Positions 8,821-20,528 of a stretch of 64,000 nt of DNA are shown here, in pieces. Every line of letters begins with the position of its first letter. Positions within the stretch are counted from its first letter, which is position 1. Origin of the DNA: Cellvibrio sp. (GTDB lineage: Bacteria; Pseudomonadota; Gammaproteobacteria; Pseudomonadales; Cellvibrionaceae); the NCBI GenBank assembly GCA_016712405.1, contig JADJRD010000001.1:1-64000 (forward strand), written 5' to 3'. The notes under the pieces are model-generated. The model saw only the letters and a program-made list of their open reading frames with translations, did no database searches and had not been told where the DNA came from. Made by a program: the position numbers and the translations under genes.

Positions 8821-9254
8821 ATGGCATCTTCATCTTTGAGTTCATCATAATCCAAAGCGAAACCTGTGCCTTCCGGTTTGATATGAATGACATCAGTGTC
8901 TTCGCTGATAATAGAGTAGGGCCATTTAGCATTAGCCTGCAGTAAATCGTAGTAAAAGGTATTGAAGAATGACCCAGTATCGCCCAGTGGGTCATAAGGA
9001 AAATTCGCAACAAAAACGGGATAAGTTTTGTTGCACAAATAGACTGCTTTAATGTTTGCGCCGGCATCGTCTAGCACCTTGCGAGTGGGGTGTTGCCAAT
9101 TATCCAAATTTTTCTGCGTGCATTTTTCCAGTGAAAATACAACAGAGGTATCAGGTTCGGTCGCGAACGAATATGCGGATAGTAAAAATCCAGAAATAAA
9201 TAATACTATTGAATTGGTTATGGATTTTTTCATGATCATCTTAGGTTGATTCAT
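8808..9254 (-). CDS. Putative secreted protein, unknown family
   Basis: 148 residues from the first possible start; the more likely start is the ATG at 9233 (M-K-K-S-I-T), which gives a clean signal peptide with a hydrophobic core (IVLFISGFLLSAYSFA) and a probable cleavage site before T-E-P-D. The mature part is about 115 residues with two cysteines (SLEKCTQKN and YLCNKTYP) that could pair in the periplasm. No family is recognised. The upstream YcxB-like gene overlaps it by 4 bases, which suggests translational coupling and a shared transcript. Confidence 0.6.
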   Translation of the reverse strand: MNQPKMIMKKSITNSIVLFISGFLLSAYSFATEPDTSVVFSLEKCTQKNLDNWQHPTRKVLDDAGANIKAVYLCNKTYPVFVANFPYDPLGDTGSFFNTFYYDLLQANAKWPYSIISEDTDVIHIKPEGTGFALDYDELKDEDAIWLK

Positions 9255-9763
9255 TTTTTAATATTTCCCAGACATTTGTTACGCAAAAATTCAATGGATT
9301 CTGATGCAAGAGAATATTTAGGAATATAAAATTGAATTCGTTTTTGTGGCCACAATAGAAATCCTTTAGGTGTCTCCTTCCATTTTTTTAAACCAGACCA
9401 CAAAATTTTCCCTTCGCTGGTTTTGCCCTGATGAGATAGTGTATCGCCATCAAAAGTGAATGTAATTGTTTCGAAATATTTGTCTTTTAGCCCATTTCGC
9501 ATTTGCCATATTTTAAATTTTACAGGCAGTCCAATACTTTCAAATAGTCCAATTACAATGAGTATTGTCGATGCAAACCAGGGTAGGGGAGTGAATATCA
9601 TTCCTACACCAGCCACAAATGTTAAAGTGCCCAAGCAAATTCCTAATTTGCCTTTAATGCTTCCATAGAAATAGGATTGGTAGAATGCTTCTTTCCAGTA
9701 GGTTTCATTCATTTCAAAGTTTGATATGTGTTGATCCTTGTTGTCGCAGTCAATTTCAGTCAT
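9251..9763 (-). CDS. YcxB-like membrane protein
   Basis: 170 residues. After a soluble start there are two closely spaced membrane segments (about residues 42-60, GICLGTLTFVAGVGMIF, and 62-80, WFASTILIVIGLFESIG). A soluble C-terminal domain follows with the pattern of the YcxB-like family: a TFDGDTLSHQGKTSEG strand pair, W-S-G-L-K-K-W-K-E-T, and a final I-P-K-Y-S-L segment. The function of the family is not established. It overlaps the downstream secreted-protein gene by 4 bases, so the two are probably one operon. Confidence 0.6.
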   Translation of the reverse strand: MTEIDCDNKDQHISNFEMNETYWKEAFYQSYFYGSIKGKLGICLGTLTFVAGVGMIFTPLPWFASTILIVIGLFESIGLPVKFKIWQMRNGLKDKYFETITFTFDGDTLSHQGKTSEGKILWSGLKKWKETPKGFLLWPQKRIQFYIPKYSLASESIEFLRNKCLGNIKK

Positions 9764-9780
9764 GGTAGTTTATTTCCGAA

Positions 9781-9996
9781 TTATTGCTTAAATGTTGAAA
9801 CATACAAACTCTCAACCTTATCTCTCGCCCATTGCGTTTTGCGCAAAAACTTGAGTGATGACTTTATTGAGGGATCGCTCTTAAAACAATTGATGTCGAT
9901 CCTTTTCGCTAATTCCTCCCAGCCATAGTGTTCCGCCAACCGGGTGACAATCATTTCCAGTGTGAGGCCATGTAATGGGTTATTGGCTTGGGTCAT
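9781..9996 (-). CDS. VF530-family protein (DUF2132)
   Basis: 71 residues that match the whole length of the small VF530/DUF2132 family: NNPLHGLTLEMIVTRLAEHYGW at the start, then INCFKSDPSIKSSLKFLRKT, then WARDKVESLYV. The family is a compact helical domain found in gammaproteobacteria; DNA binding has been proposed from structure, but no physiological role is established. The start at 9996 is the expected one. Its promoter region is lost because the readable sequence ends about 30 bases upstream in a block of homopolymers. Confidence 0.85.
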   Translation of the reverse strand: MTQANNPLHGLTLEMIVTRLAEHYGWEELAKRIDINCFKSDPSIKSSLKFLRKTQWARDKVESLYVSTFKQ

Positions 9997-10026
9997 GTTA
10001 ATTCTCTTTGCTTGAACTTTAGTTTC

Positions 10027-11569
<1,543 letters not shown>

Positions 11570-11575
<6 letters not shown>

Positions 11576-14500
11576 AAAATTTTTTTCCCGCCACCCACCA
11601 ATCACCGGAAAATAAAGTGCCATTTTCACTTGTTCATAACCCAATCGTTCCATCGCCATTTTATACAAACTCATTTTTTGTTGATAAGTAAGAATTTCTT
11701 GTTGGTAGAAATCTTCCAGTGATTGTTCTTCACCGGGTTCGCTGGTTTTGTAGTCGACGATCCATAGGTGCCCGCAGTGGTCTTGGTAGACTCTGTCCAT
11801 TACTAAATGCAATGGGCCTGATCCGGTGTTGAGGGTGACGGCGAATTCGTTGGCGCTGAATGAATAATCGTTCGACAACATTTTTCGTGCTTGAGGATCG
11901 TTTACTACATTGCACAAAAGTTTGATGGCGCGTTGAGTGGCGGAATCAATGTCGGTGATGCTGATGCCCAAAGTTTTTAACTGATTTTTAATTTTTGATT
12001 GGCATTGGTGAATGCGAGTTTCTGGCCAATCTTGCAAACCGGATTCGGCAAAGGCTTGTAAATAACGATGCACCACTGTGCCTGTGTGGCGCGCGGTGTT
12101 GCTTTGCCATTGCAGATTAATTTGATTGGAATCCTCCTGATAGTCAAATTGTGGAATGTAATCTGCGAGAAGATAGCCTTCGGGTGCAACAGGTTGTTGC
12201 CAATCGCTGTGTAAGCGATAGAGTGTTTTTTCCTGGGTACTATTGTCGTCGTGATCAAGAGTATCAGAGAGAGCTTTTTCAATTGTTTTAATTTTCAGTT
12301 GCACTGCATTCCAAATACTGTTCAACAATGTATCACTGGAAACATTTTTAAATTTTGCAGGATCTTTGGTGTCTCTATTGATATTAAATGACAAATAGAG
12401 TTTTTTGCGTGCGCGAGTGCAAGCTACATATAACAAGCGGCAAGTTTCCAGTTCTTGTTTATTCTTTAACTCCTCAGCCAAGTGTTTATAGGTTGGATGT
12501 CTGTCGGAATTCTTTTTGGTCAAAGGTGCCATTAAGAGTTCGAATTTTCCCTGTGAATTTAATCGCTGTTGCCACAGGAGCATTGGTGCGTCGTCGTTGC
12601 GAGACTTTCGATTTAATCCGGGTACTATGACAACATCAAATTCCAACCCTTTGGATTTATGAATAGTCATAATTTGCAGACGTTGGTCTGCTTCTGAATC
12701 GGGTTGTGCATAGAGCTTTTTGACCTTGCTCATCAATAAATCAAAAGAGGGCAGGCCACTGCTGTATTCCCAGTTTTCCAATAAATTGAAATATACCTCA
12801 GCATTTTTTAACGCAGTTTCATCTTTCGCGACTGCGGGGCCGCCTAATAATAGCCAGCAACCCTGAACCCATTGACGAAAGGGTTTGCGATCACGTTCTG
12901 TATTAGCAATTTGTAAAATGGATAACACAGGTTGCAAGCGTTTTATGCCATCGTCACTGAGGAGGGGGTGAAACTCCATAGCCAACAAACACTGCTCCAA
13001 TACCACCGGCAATGGCAATTTTTTTTCCGAATCACTCGAATCCTTTGCGTGAATATTCGCAATAATTTCAAGGTCAGCCAAACTGAGTCCACACCAAGGT
13101 GCTCGTAAAACAGAGAGCCATGCAGTGCGATCTGCTGGATGTAAAAGTGCTCGGGTTAATGCTAACAAATCCTGAATTACAGCGTGATTTTCTAAAGGTT
13201 CAAGATCCACAGCTGTGTAACGAATGGCATGTTTATTTAACAAATGTAGAATCTGTGCAGCGTGATTTCGATTGCGCACTAATATGGCGATAGTAGCATC
13301 AGGGGTGTCTGAACGGGTCTGACGAATAATATTAAGAATATAATCGGCTTCTGCCCGTTGATCTTGATGGTCAACAAATGCAGTTACATTGACAGATTCA
13401 TCAATTTCTTTCGGGTGAATGGCATTAGCTAATGAATAGACCACTGCGCCTAAATTAATATCATCTGATTGCGGGAAGCTGGATGAAAATACCTGATTAA
13501 TCCATTCAACCAATCCAGCTTGTGAACGAAAGTTGGTGGTTAATTGAATTTTTTTTAAGAGAACATTATCTAAACCCTGTTCACGACAATGTAAAAATAA
13601 TCCAACATTTGCTCCACGAAACGCATAAATGGATTGCATCGCATCACCGACGCAAAAAAGTGTGCGGCCATCACCCAGTGACCAGCCTTGAGTCAATCGA
13701 TTTAGTAAATCTACCTGGCTTGATGACGTATCCTGAAATTCATCCACCAAAATGTGTTGCAGTTGATAGTCCAATCTAAGTGCCAAATTACTGGGAGAAT
13801 CTTCACTGCCAAATGCACGTCGTGCCGCCAAATTTAATTCTGTAAAATCAATCGCGTTTCTCGAGCTGAACACTACAGTTAGTTTTGCGGCTAAATGCGG
13901 TAAAAAATCAAAGAGCGCTTGCAGAATATTCCACTGAGTGTTATCCAGGCTGGCATCAGGTAATGTTGATAATTTTTGAAAGGCTTCTAGAGTGCCATCG
14001 CGTAAAGACAGTGTATCGATTAAATCAAATGCTTGTTGTTTAATTTTTTTAACGGCTTCTTTTTCCTTTTTGGTTTCTCCAGGAGGAAATCCGTTATCTA
14101 CCGTCAGTTTTTTTCGCCAATTTTTATTACTAGTTAAGAATAAATCATAAATTTCTAGCCAGTGTGTTAGATATTCATATTGGCCTTCTGGTAATTGTTG
14201 AAAGTTAAGATTCATGTTTAGACAAGCGGGAGGTTTTTTATCTACCAGCTTTTCGCGAAGATTAGCTGCTGCGTAAGATACAAGATCAATTATTTTCTTA
14301 TGTAAATGCGCGGGTATTTTTTCACGCAATAAATCTATTCTTTCACAAATGACTCGCCGAAGATTTTTTTCCAAAAGGGTTTTATGTCTTCTTTGTTTGT
14401 ATGAAAATAAATAAGTGGCAGCCAAGACTCGCGTCGAGCAAGCATGTCAATCATGAGATCTTCGAAGCGATCAAATCGATTGTCCAATAGGCCTAATAAT

Positions 14501-15033
14501 TGGCTTAAAGCATCTGCCCAAGTGGTGTCATGTTCAAATGTTGTTAGCAGTGAACGTACAGTACGACGATATAATTCTTCAGCGTCTTCATGAATCTGTG
14601 GTTGGGCACCCAGACTGGATTCCAGTGGCAATTGTCTTGTTAGCGAAGTACACAAGCTATCAAAAGTTTGAATTCGCAGTCGTGTGGGGTTTTCCAATAA
14701 TTGCCATTGGTGCTCTTGATCAGCTTTGATGACAGCTGTTGCCAATTTCCATGTGGTTTGTTTGTGGGGTTGTTCGGGCATGGGCAGTTTGGCTTCATGC
14801 AGCGCCTTCACAATACGCTCACGCATTTCGCCAGTGGCTTTGCGGGTAAAAGTAATTGCTAAAATTTCTTCTGGTTGTGATACGCGACTTAATAGAGTCA
14901 GAAAACGTTGTGTCAGCAATTCCGTTTTTCCGCTACCAGCGGGGGCTTCACAAATAAATGATTGCGTGGGATCAAGTGCAAGTTGCCGTTGAAGAAAGTC
15001 AGGCGGCAAGCTAAATTCATTTTGCATTTGCAA
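11570..15033 (-). CDS. AddA-like UvrD-family helicase/exonuclease (frameshifted)
   Basis: Two frames, 14335-15033 and 11570-14425, form one protein of about 1,145 residues. The first part holds Walker A (APAGSGKTELLTQRFL) and motif Ia (ITFTRKATGEMRERI). The second holds the Walker B-type DEFQDTS, motif III (FCVGDAMQSIYAFRGA), motif V (IMTIHKSKGLEFDVVI), motif VI (VACTRARKKLYL) and a C-terminal PD-(D/E)XK nuclease (HLVMDRVYQD, then WIVDYKTS). This is the layout of AddA/RecB-like double-strand-break processing enzymes. One extra A in the run at 14380-14383 joins the frames (K-E-D-I-K-T-L-L-E-K-N-L). The reliable C-terminus ends at ALYFPVIGGW; the last residues lie at the edge of the homopolymer block. 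The partner nuclease gene overlaps by 17 bases. Confidence 0.88.
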
Positions 15034-17950
15034 GATTTCCTGATAATTCTTCCGCTTCTGTCTCTATCTCAAGATCAAGCTGTTCACGAATTCTGCAGAG
15101 AGAATGGAGCTGGCAATAGCGGCAACTGGTATTGGGATTTTTTGGATCAACCTTAGCGAATCCTTCCAGAAATTTACTGGCTAACTTTGACAAGACATTT
15201 TCCCAATGCTCAAGAATATTGCTCCAATTCATCGGTAAGTTATCAGTAAACTCCCATCTTAATTTGTCGATACTAGTCAATCCGGGTGCTATTTCCTTGT
15301 CTTCAGCAACACCATTAAATCGAATATTATTTTCCGACAGGAGTCCAAAAGCGGCACCTGACACTTTTTCTTTATTGGCAATTGCATAAAGCGGGACTTG
15401 CGGCTCATTAGGGCGATCACTTGCCCAATCATTAATTTCTGCTTTGCCGGTTTTATAATCCAATACAAAAAGGGAACCATCTTCGAGTTGGTCAACACGA
15501 TCATAACGAATATGAATTGGCATATTGTTGAGTGTGATGGTTTTACGGCTTTCATTAAATAACACCTTGAATGGTTGCCGCTGTTTTTCTAATTGCAACC
15601 ACTCCAATATTTGTAGTGTTAGACGTTTTTTTTCAATCGCCAGGAAACGTTTTCCAGCGATAGGTTTTTGGATAATATCCTGCAATGCTTTCGAGATAGA
15701 CTGATCGATTAAGTCCAATAGAGAATCACTGGTTAATTCGATTAATCGAGAATGATTCTTTAACTCTTTCCAAATAATTTCCATCACTTTGTGTAAAAGA
15801 TTTCCACGCTCCTGTGCGCTCAAACCTATACCCGGGATAGGAATTTCTTCTGCATGCAAACGATAGCGTGCAAAAGCTTGAAAGGGGCAGGTTGCCTGGC
15901 TCTTTAAAATTTGTGATCCACCGCGAATAGAATCAAGATTGATTACATTCGGCCCATTAAAATCCTGATAAGTTTCATAGGTCTGACTTTGAAATAGAAG
16001 CTGTTCAAATAGTGTTTGGGTTTTGTGTGTAAAATTAATGAGTGTAAATTGATTAATGAGCGGGCTTGCTGATAATCGCTTATCACCCTTTACCTGAACG
16101 CTACTAGCAATTAAAGTCACGCTACTTTGTGTTAAACGTTGTGTTAGATTTTTAGAAAAATGAAATTCACGTTCAGGTGAGGATTGGGGTAAATTTAACT
16201 TTCGTTGAAGTGTTAAAGGCAATAGGGGGTTGGGTTTTGCTACAGGTGGCCAAGTATCATCATCCAAGCCGATTATCCACAAATAGTCAAAGGGCAAACC
16301 CGCTGCTTCCAGTAAACCTAAAATTTGCAATGGGGAATCGGTTGTTTGCGCATGAAAATCAGTTTGCTGTAATGCAAGTGTGAATAGGTCAATAGCTGTC
16401 GAGTAATTGATTTTTTCAAGCAAATAATCCAATCCAGAAAATTCATCGAGTGTTTCCTGCCAGCTTTGTAGCTGTTGGTATTCCAGAGTATCGAGTTGTC
16501 TATCTCCAGGCCAGCCCCAAGCATTGAGTGTTTCAATAAAAATATTGACCCATTCACTGGGATAGTGTTTGGCGTTTTTAGTTTGTTTTCGCAAAAGATC
16601 ATATTGGGTAAGTCGCAGATAAAAATCACTGTGATCATTTTCCTCTATTTTTTTTTCACGCACACTCTTTCGTGCTGCATCCTCATCCCCGCGTAGGCGG
16701 GGATCTAGTTGTTCATTGTCGTCAAGAAATGGATTCTCGTTTTCGCGAGAATGATGAGGTCGATGTTTTGCAAGGCTCTCACTAATGAGAGTTTTAAATT
16801 GTTGGAAGCTTAATTCCAATTCTCCCAGATTGTGTAAGGCTAGATCCCACAATGCTCGAATGGCAAGATCTTTGTTGGCACCAATAAAGGGTGAGCGCAA
16901 TAATGCAGAAAACTGAAATACCTCTATTCGTTCTGCATAACAACCCAATGCGGTAAGTCCCGCAGAAACAATCGGGACTTGTGAAAGAGGTTGCCCAGCA
17001 GAGATATTGAACCCGGTAGCGTGTTGTGCTCGATCTGGAAAAATATATTGAGGTTCAAACTCTTGTGTAAAAGCATGTTCAACCCGACTTCGTTGTGCTT
17101 TTAAATCGGGGACAACAACACCAATTCTGACATTGGAATTTTCAATAATTTTTTGTTTTGCCCAAGAGGTGACGGCAGCTAATTCTTCTTGTTCATTGCT
17201 GAACTCGACTCGCTGGACGGAATGACTTTTGACATCAAATTCCAGGTTGGAAATCTGAATGCCAATGAGTTCAAAGAATTTCAGCAGGGATTTTATTGTT
17301 GGAGTTAATTCATCAAAGCCGTAGAGGTAAATATTTTTTGGAAGGTTCAGAATTGATACATTGGTCATTAGCCTGATTCGTTGCGCCAATAACCCTGGTA
17401 TTTCTGCCGCAGTTAAATACTGACTTTGCTTACAGTTTTTTTCAAATTCATCTCGCCAGGCGTTAAAAATAAAGGGGTCATTAATTGCTTTTGCCGATTG
17501 TGTTAGTTCCTGTCGATCTAACTCCCATTCATGAATCAATCTCCAGGCATCCCGAGCTTGGGTTGCAGTTGCGCGTAAATTGATTAATGGAGGGGTTTCA
17601 GGATGATCGGTAAGAATTTTTTCCCAGAGTAAATTTTCTTGAAAGTTGCTGAGAATTGTAGAGGTCGCCAATGGATGGTTATCAATAAATTCCAGATTTG
17701 ACCAAATCTGGTGAATCCAGGTTTGAATAGCAAGGCAAGGCAAGCTTTTAAATGCAGTTGCAGTTTGTATTGAGGCATAGCGCTCTGTAAAAAAACGACT
17801 GAGGCGCTTATTCGGAGTTAATACTAGAGAATCATCTAGAGTAAACTCCGCAAAGAATTCTATGAGTTGCTCGTCAAAAGGGGTTTTTAGCACCAAGTTC
17901 ACCTTGTTCTGAAAACAATAAGATAGTCTTTGCAGACAATCTAAAATCAT
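15017..17950 (-). CDS. AddB-like PD-(D/E)XK nuclease, DNA repair
   Basis: 977 residues, similar in plan to AddB and the 'probable DNA repair protein' family encoded next to AddA-like helicases. The N-terminus reads LVLTPNKRLSRFF (helicase-like without a good Walker A). The C-terminal nuclease has GNLLHKVMEIIW, a D in IRYDRVDQL and LFVLDYKTGKAE. Cysteines that could hold a 4Fe-4S cluster are present as in AddB: C-P-F-Q-A-F before the nuclease and C-R-Y-C-Q-L-H-S-L-C at the end. It probably works with the overlapping AddA-like protein on broken DNA ends. About 26 residues around residue 410-430 come from a palindromic repeat inserted in frame (see 16681-16757). Confidence 0.82.
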   Translation of the reverse strand: MILDCLQRLSYCFQNKVNLVLKTPFDEQLIEFFAEFTLDDSLVLTPNKRLSRFFTERYASIQTATAFKSLPCLAIQTWIHQIWSNLEFIDNHPLATSTILSNFQENLLWEKILTDHPETPPLINLRATATQARDAWRLIHEWELDRQELTQSAKAINDPFIFNAWRDEFEKNCKQSQYLTAAEIPGLLAQRIRLMTNVSILNLPKNIYLYGFDELTPTIKSLLKFFELIGIQISNLEFDVKSHSVQRVEFSNEQEELAAVTSWAKQKIIENSNVRIGVVVPDLKAQRSRVEHAFTQEFEPQYIFPDRAQHATGFNISAGQPLSQVPIVSAGLTALGCYAERIEVFQFSALLRSPFIGANKDLAIRALWDLALHNLGELELSFQQFKTLISESLAKHRPHHSRENENPFLDDNEQLDPRLRGDEDAARKSVREKKIEENDHSDFYLRLTQYDLLRKQTKNAKHYPSEWVNIFIETLNAWGWPGDRQLDTLEYQQLQSWQETLDEFSGLDYLLEKINYSTAIDLFTLALQQTDFHAQTTDSPLQILGLLEAAGLPFDYLWIIGLDDDTWPPVAKPNPLLPLTLQRKLNLPQSSPEREFHFSKNLTQRLTQSSVTLIASSVQVKGDKRLSASPLINQFTLINFTHKTQTLFEQLLFQSQTYETYQDFNGPNVINLDSIRGGSQILKSQATCPFQAFARYRLHAEEIPIPGIGLSAQERGNLLHKVMEIIWKELKNHSRLIELTSDSLLDLIDQSISKALQDIIQKPIAGKRFLAIEKKRLTLQILEWLQLEKQRQPFKVLFNESRKTITLNNMPIHIRYDRVDQLEDGSLFVLDYKTGKAEINDWASDRPNEPQVPLYAIANKEKVSGAAFGLLSENNIRFNGVAEDKEIAPGLTSIDKLRWEFTDNLPMNWSNILEHWENVLSKLASKFLEGFAKVDPKNPNTSCRYCQLHSLCRIREQLDLEIETEAEELSGNLANAK
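16681..16757. repeat. Palindromic repeat inserted in frame in AddB-like gene
   Basis: Two hairpins about 30 bases apart: ATCCCCGC/GCGGGGAT around a GTAG loop (16685-16704) and ATTCTCG/CGAGAAT around TTTTCG (16733-16752). In the minus-strand frame it encodes a polar stretch including NPFLDDNEQLDPRLRGDED, a peptide typical of translated dispersed repeats. The same family of ends (TCATTCCCGC... GTATGACG) appears at 38226-38292. The length keeps the nuclease frame open. Confidence 0.75.
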
Positions 17951-18064
17951 CGCAGCATAACCTATAAGAAATCCTCAAGTAAATTACATATGGTTGGGAT
18001 TCAGTCATCTAGTGTAATATTTGCCTTGACCTATCCTGATCTACTAATCCAAGAGTGAAATATA

Positions 18065-18460
18065 ATGAGCAATCAGTTTAGCGTCACCGAAACATTTATA
18101 CAAAACGATGATCTTCTTTGCGTATCCTTAGGTTTCGTATCTCAAGAAAACCCTTTGGATATTTTGCATATCGTTAGCGGGGTTTATTTATCAGAGACAA
18201 CTCCTAAGCCTTTAGAAGATTGTCTTTACTTTGAAAGAACAGATCAGCGTCTGAGTTGTTCGGGTGAGGCAATTTCGATCGAAATAGGTGATTTAATGAT
18301 ACGCATCAGGTTCACCGAATTAGGCGCTAGAAGTCTGGGCTTTTCTAAAATGGTCGAATTTTATTTCGCTGGAAAATCTGATCTTTTTCAGTCTGTTGTC
18401 CAGATACTGGATAAAATGTCAGCTATAGGACATCGAGAAATTGTAAGAAAATTACAATAA
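18065..18460 (+). CDS. Hypothetical protein, possibly Imm10-like
   Basis: 131 residues, no signal peptide or membrane segment. An alternating strand pattern is followed by a last amphipathic helix (SDLFQSVVQILDKMS). The spacing of Y-F-E-R-T-D-Q-R, S-I-E-I-G-D-L-M-I-R-I-R-F and the terminal helix loosely resembles the Imm10 immunity-protein family, but no diagnostic residue can be cited. The gene stands alone in its orientation between two minus-strand genes, and no toxin gene is visible beside it. The start ATG at 18065 follows an AAGAGTG stretch about 10 bases upstream. Treat as unknown with a weak immunity-protein suggestion. Confidence 0.5.
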   Translation: MSNQFSVTETFIQNDDLLCVSLGFVSQENPLDILHIVSGVYLSETTPKPLEDCLYFERTDQRLSCSGEAISIEIGDLMIRIRFTELGARSLGFSKMVEFYFAGKSDLFQSVVQILDKMSAIGHREIVRKLQ

Positions 18461-18557
18461 ATCTCTTCATTCTACAAATCATCTGGTTTGTAAATTGCAA
18501 TTTCGCCAATCGTGCATATAAAGGACTTTCTGTTAGTTGGTGTTAGGTTCATGAAAT

Positions 18558-19232
18558 TCAATTTCGTGAAAACTCAGCAACATATTTTAGATACTCGGTA
18601 TCTGTGGCGTTAATGATTTCCCAAGCTCGTTTGTAATAGCCACCTGGTAGCTGACTATCTATTCGTATTACATCCGCGAGTTCGTCTATTGCGTTTAGTT
18701 TCAGAAGAACGGCTTTTTGTAGCGCTAGTAGATGCAAATGATCACGTGTTCTTTCAGGTTCATTGGAGTGAGCCTTCAGTAGGTGGGAATCTTTTAGATG
18801 GTGTTCCGCAATGAACTTGTGAAGTAACTCATGAAATATAGTATCGGCTTTATATCGCAGTGGAACAGGTGCATCGGTAAAGCTGCTCAAAGCGTAACGC
18901 ATGTTGACGCTGATACCGAAAAACGATTGCGATGGCAATTCGCAGAGAGTTAACCGAACTGTTTGTTCATCATCAGGGAAAGTGTTTCCCGTAATTTCCT
19001 CGACGGAAGCAATCAGGGTAGGGCCGATACTTTCCCAAAGTACTTCAAGCTCTGGTTGACGTTGAACCAATTCCTTTTTCCACTCATCTTTTATATTGCC
19101 GCCTTTGACAAGTGAACAAATCGAATCAAATGTTGGGCTGTATTCGATATCAATTTCTGGTGTTGCTGCGTAGAGCTCTGCAGCTCCAGTAATTGCGATG
19201 ATTGTAAACAGTGTTTTGGATACTGATTTCAT
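18558..19232 (-). CDS. Putative secreted HExxH metalloprotein
   Basis: 224 residues with a signal peptide (M-K-S-V-S-K-T-L-F-T-I-I-A-I-T-G-A-A, probable cleavage after L-Y-A-A). The motif HELLHKFIAEHH near residue 135 has the zinc-peptidase HExxH signature, and a nearby downstream segment (E-P-E-R-T-R-D-H-L-H) offers further acidic and histidine ligands. The arrangement suggests a periplasmic zinc protease or a protein derived from one. No specific peptidase family is recognised. It has no obvious operon partner; the DUF559 gene upstream is separated by about 70 bases. Confidence 0.6.
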   Translation of the reverse strand: MKSVSKTLFTIIAITGAAELYAATPEIDIEYSPTFDSICSLVKGGNIKDEWKKELVQRQPELEVLWESIGPTLIASVEEITGNTFPDDEQTVRLTLCELPSQSFFGISVNMRYALSSFTDAPVPLRYKADTIFHELLHKFIAEHHLKDSHLLKAHSNEPERTRDHLHLLALQKAVLLKLNAIDELADVIRIDSQLPGGYYKRAWEIINATDTEYLKYVAEFSRN

Positions 19233-19304
19233 TTTTTCTACAAATAATTAGGGTAAAGTTTTAACGAATATTACCACAGACTTCCCTTTTTCAGAGGTAG
19301 GAGT

Positions 19305-19940
19305 TTATGGCTCCTTGCCTTGGCAGGAGGGCTGGGGTGGGGTCTTTTTAAGATTAATTTTTTCGAGGATAATTAATAAAACTCCCTCAATATTTTTCAT
19401 TACATTTTGGTTTGTAAATCTGAGCGTTTCAATTCCTAGATTTTTCATGAATAGGTCGCGTTGCTGATCATATTCTTGCGCTTCTTCCGTAAAATGACTG
19501 TCTCCATCTAACTCAATAATCAGTGCATATTCTTGGCAGTAAAAATCAACAATATAACGTCCGATTCCATGTTGTCGACGAAATTTGGTTCCGAGCGATT
19601 TATTTCGAATTCTTTGCCATAAAATTTTTTCTGGCTCTGTAATATTTTTTCGGAGTTGCTTTCGGGTAGTTTTTAAATTTAGCGGATTGAAAATACTGTG
19701 TTCGTTGATATAACTGCCTTCACCAACAAAGACCCCCTCCCAGCCTCCCCCTTGCCAGGGGGAGGAGTTTATAGTGCCATTACCACCTTCATTTTGGGTG
19801 CATGAAATTAAGTTGTCAGTTGAGTTTTCAATCTTCGAGTTACTTTTATTGTCTTGTCGAAGCGACAATCTAGCTCCCTCCCCTGGCAGGGGGAGGGCTG
19901 GAGTGGGGTCTTTTTCTTTCGAGGGAGTTTCTTTGCTCAT
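19305..19940 (-). CDS. DUF559 endonuclease-like protein
   Basis: 211 residues. The C-terminal 110 form a DUF559 domain (Vsr/PD-(D/E)XK-like fold): K-Q-L-R-K-N-I-T-E-P-E-K-I-L-W, then KFRRQHGIGRYIVDFYCQEY, then LIIELDGDSH, with the family's D, E and D residues intact. A good Shine-Dalgarno (AAAGGA, about 7 bases upstream) supports the start at 19940. The N-terminal 70 residues, however, are translated from a palindromic element (19731-19910), and the last few from a half element, so the gene is bounded and partly made by repeat DNA. Role unknown; a DNA nicking or cutting activity is the fold-based expectation. Confidence 0.8.
   Translation of the reverse strand: MSKETPSKEKDPTPALPLPGEGARLSLRQDNKSNSKIENSTDNLISCTQNEGGNGTINSSPWQGGGWEGVFVGEGSYINEHSIFNPLNLKTTRKQLRKNITEPEKILWQRIRNKSLGTKFRRQHGIGRYIVDFYCQEYALIIELDGDSHFTEEAQEYDQQRDLFMKNLGIETLRFTNQNVMKNIEGVLLIILEKINLKKTPPQPSCQGKEP
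19311..19343. repeat. Half copy of GC-rich MITE-like element
   Basis: Carries the GGAGGGCTGGGGTGGGGTC right-end motif of the longer elements at 19731-19910, 53834-53940 and 57887-57963, without the matching left end. It forms the last codons of the DUF559 gene. Confidence 0.6.
19731..19910. repeat. GC-rich MITE-like element with GACCCC/GGGGTC ends
   Basis: Starts GACCCCCTCCCAGCC and ends GGAGTGGGGTC, so the outer ends are inverted repeats. Two inner hairpins (CCCCCTTGCCAGGGGG near 19750 and CCCTCCCCTGGCAGGGGGAGGG near 19877-19898) flank a 100-base unique centre. It lies within the N-terminal coding part of the DUF559 gene. Confidence 0.75.
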
Positions 19941-19964
19941 ACAAAATCCTTTTTCAATGCCACA

Positions 19965-20402
19965 TTATTTTTTCTCAGAAATTGAAGTTCGCACCGATGG
20001 CCCAAAACCCACAACCTGTAATTCAACTTCACCATCTTTAGCCCAAACGAAATGCGCAGTCTCTTTAGGTTCAGTCCACAATCCGCCTGGAACTAATTTT
20101 GTCATTTTCGATACATCAAAAACGTTTCCATACCCGACATATAAACTACCACTGATAACTGTAACCACTCTTTCATCGGAGTGGTAATGAGGCATGATTT
20201 TATGCCCTTTAGGAAACCTAACTCTGTAGATATACATTCCATTGCTTTTTTCATTTCCGGAAACCGAAGCAACGCTAACGTCATTGGATTGCATGGTCCA
20301 AGAAAGATCTATTTCGTTTAATATATTTTGGTCTAACGCGTGTGTGCAGGTGCAAGAGATTAAAATTAGTATTGAAGATAGTGTTCTTAACAGATAACTC
20401 AA
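19965..20402 (-). CDS. Secreted single-domain cupin
   Basis: 145 residues. The N-terminus (M-S-Y-L-L-R-T-L-S-S-I-L-I-L-I-S-C) is a signal peptide, possibly of lipoprotein type with the cysteine in I-S-C-T-C. The rest is one cupin barrel: motif 1 GHKIMPHYHSDERVVTVISG with two metal-binding histidines and a glutamate, and motif 2 PGGLWTEPKETAHFVWAKDG with the third histidine. Small exported cupins of this sort bind a metal and often a small ligand, but the substrate cannot be told. It is not clearly in an operon. Confidence 0.75.
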   Translation of the reverse strand: MSYLLRTLSSILILISCTCTHALDQNILNEIDLSWTMQSNDVSVASVSGNEKSNGMYIYRVRFPKGHKIMPHYHSDERVVTVISGSLYVGYGNVFDVSKMTKLVPGGLWTEPKETAHFVWAKDGEVELQVVGFGPSVRTSISEKK

Positions 20403-20528
20403 GATGTTTCGCCTTTTTTAATGTCTTCTTGGATTGTTGGTGTCACTAAATTTCACGCTGACCTTAAGAATAGGATTGATAATGCCAAGGCAATATATTT
20501 CATAGGTTGGCTAGCTTTATTAGATAAT

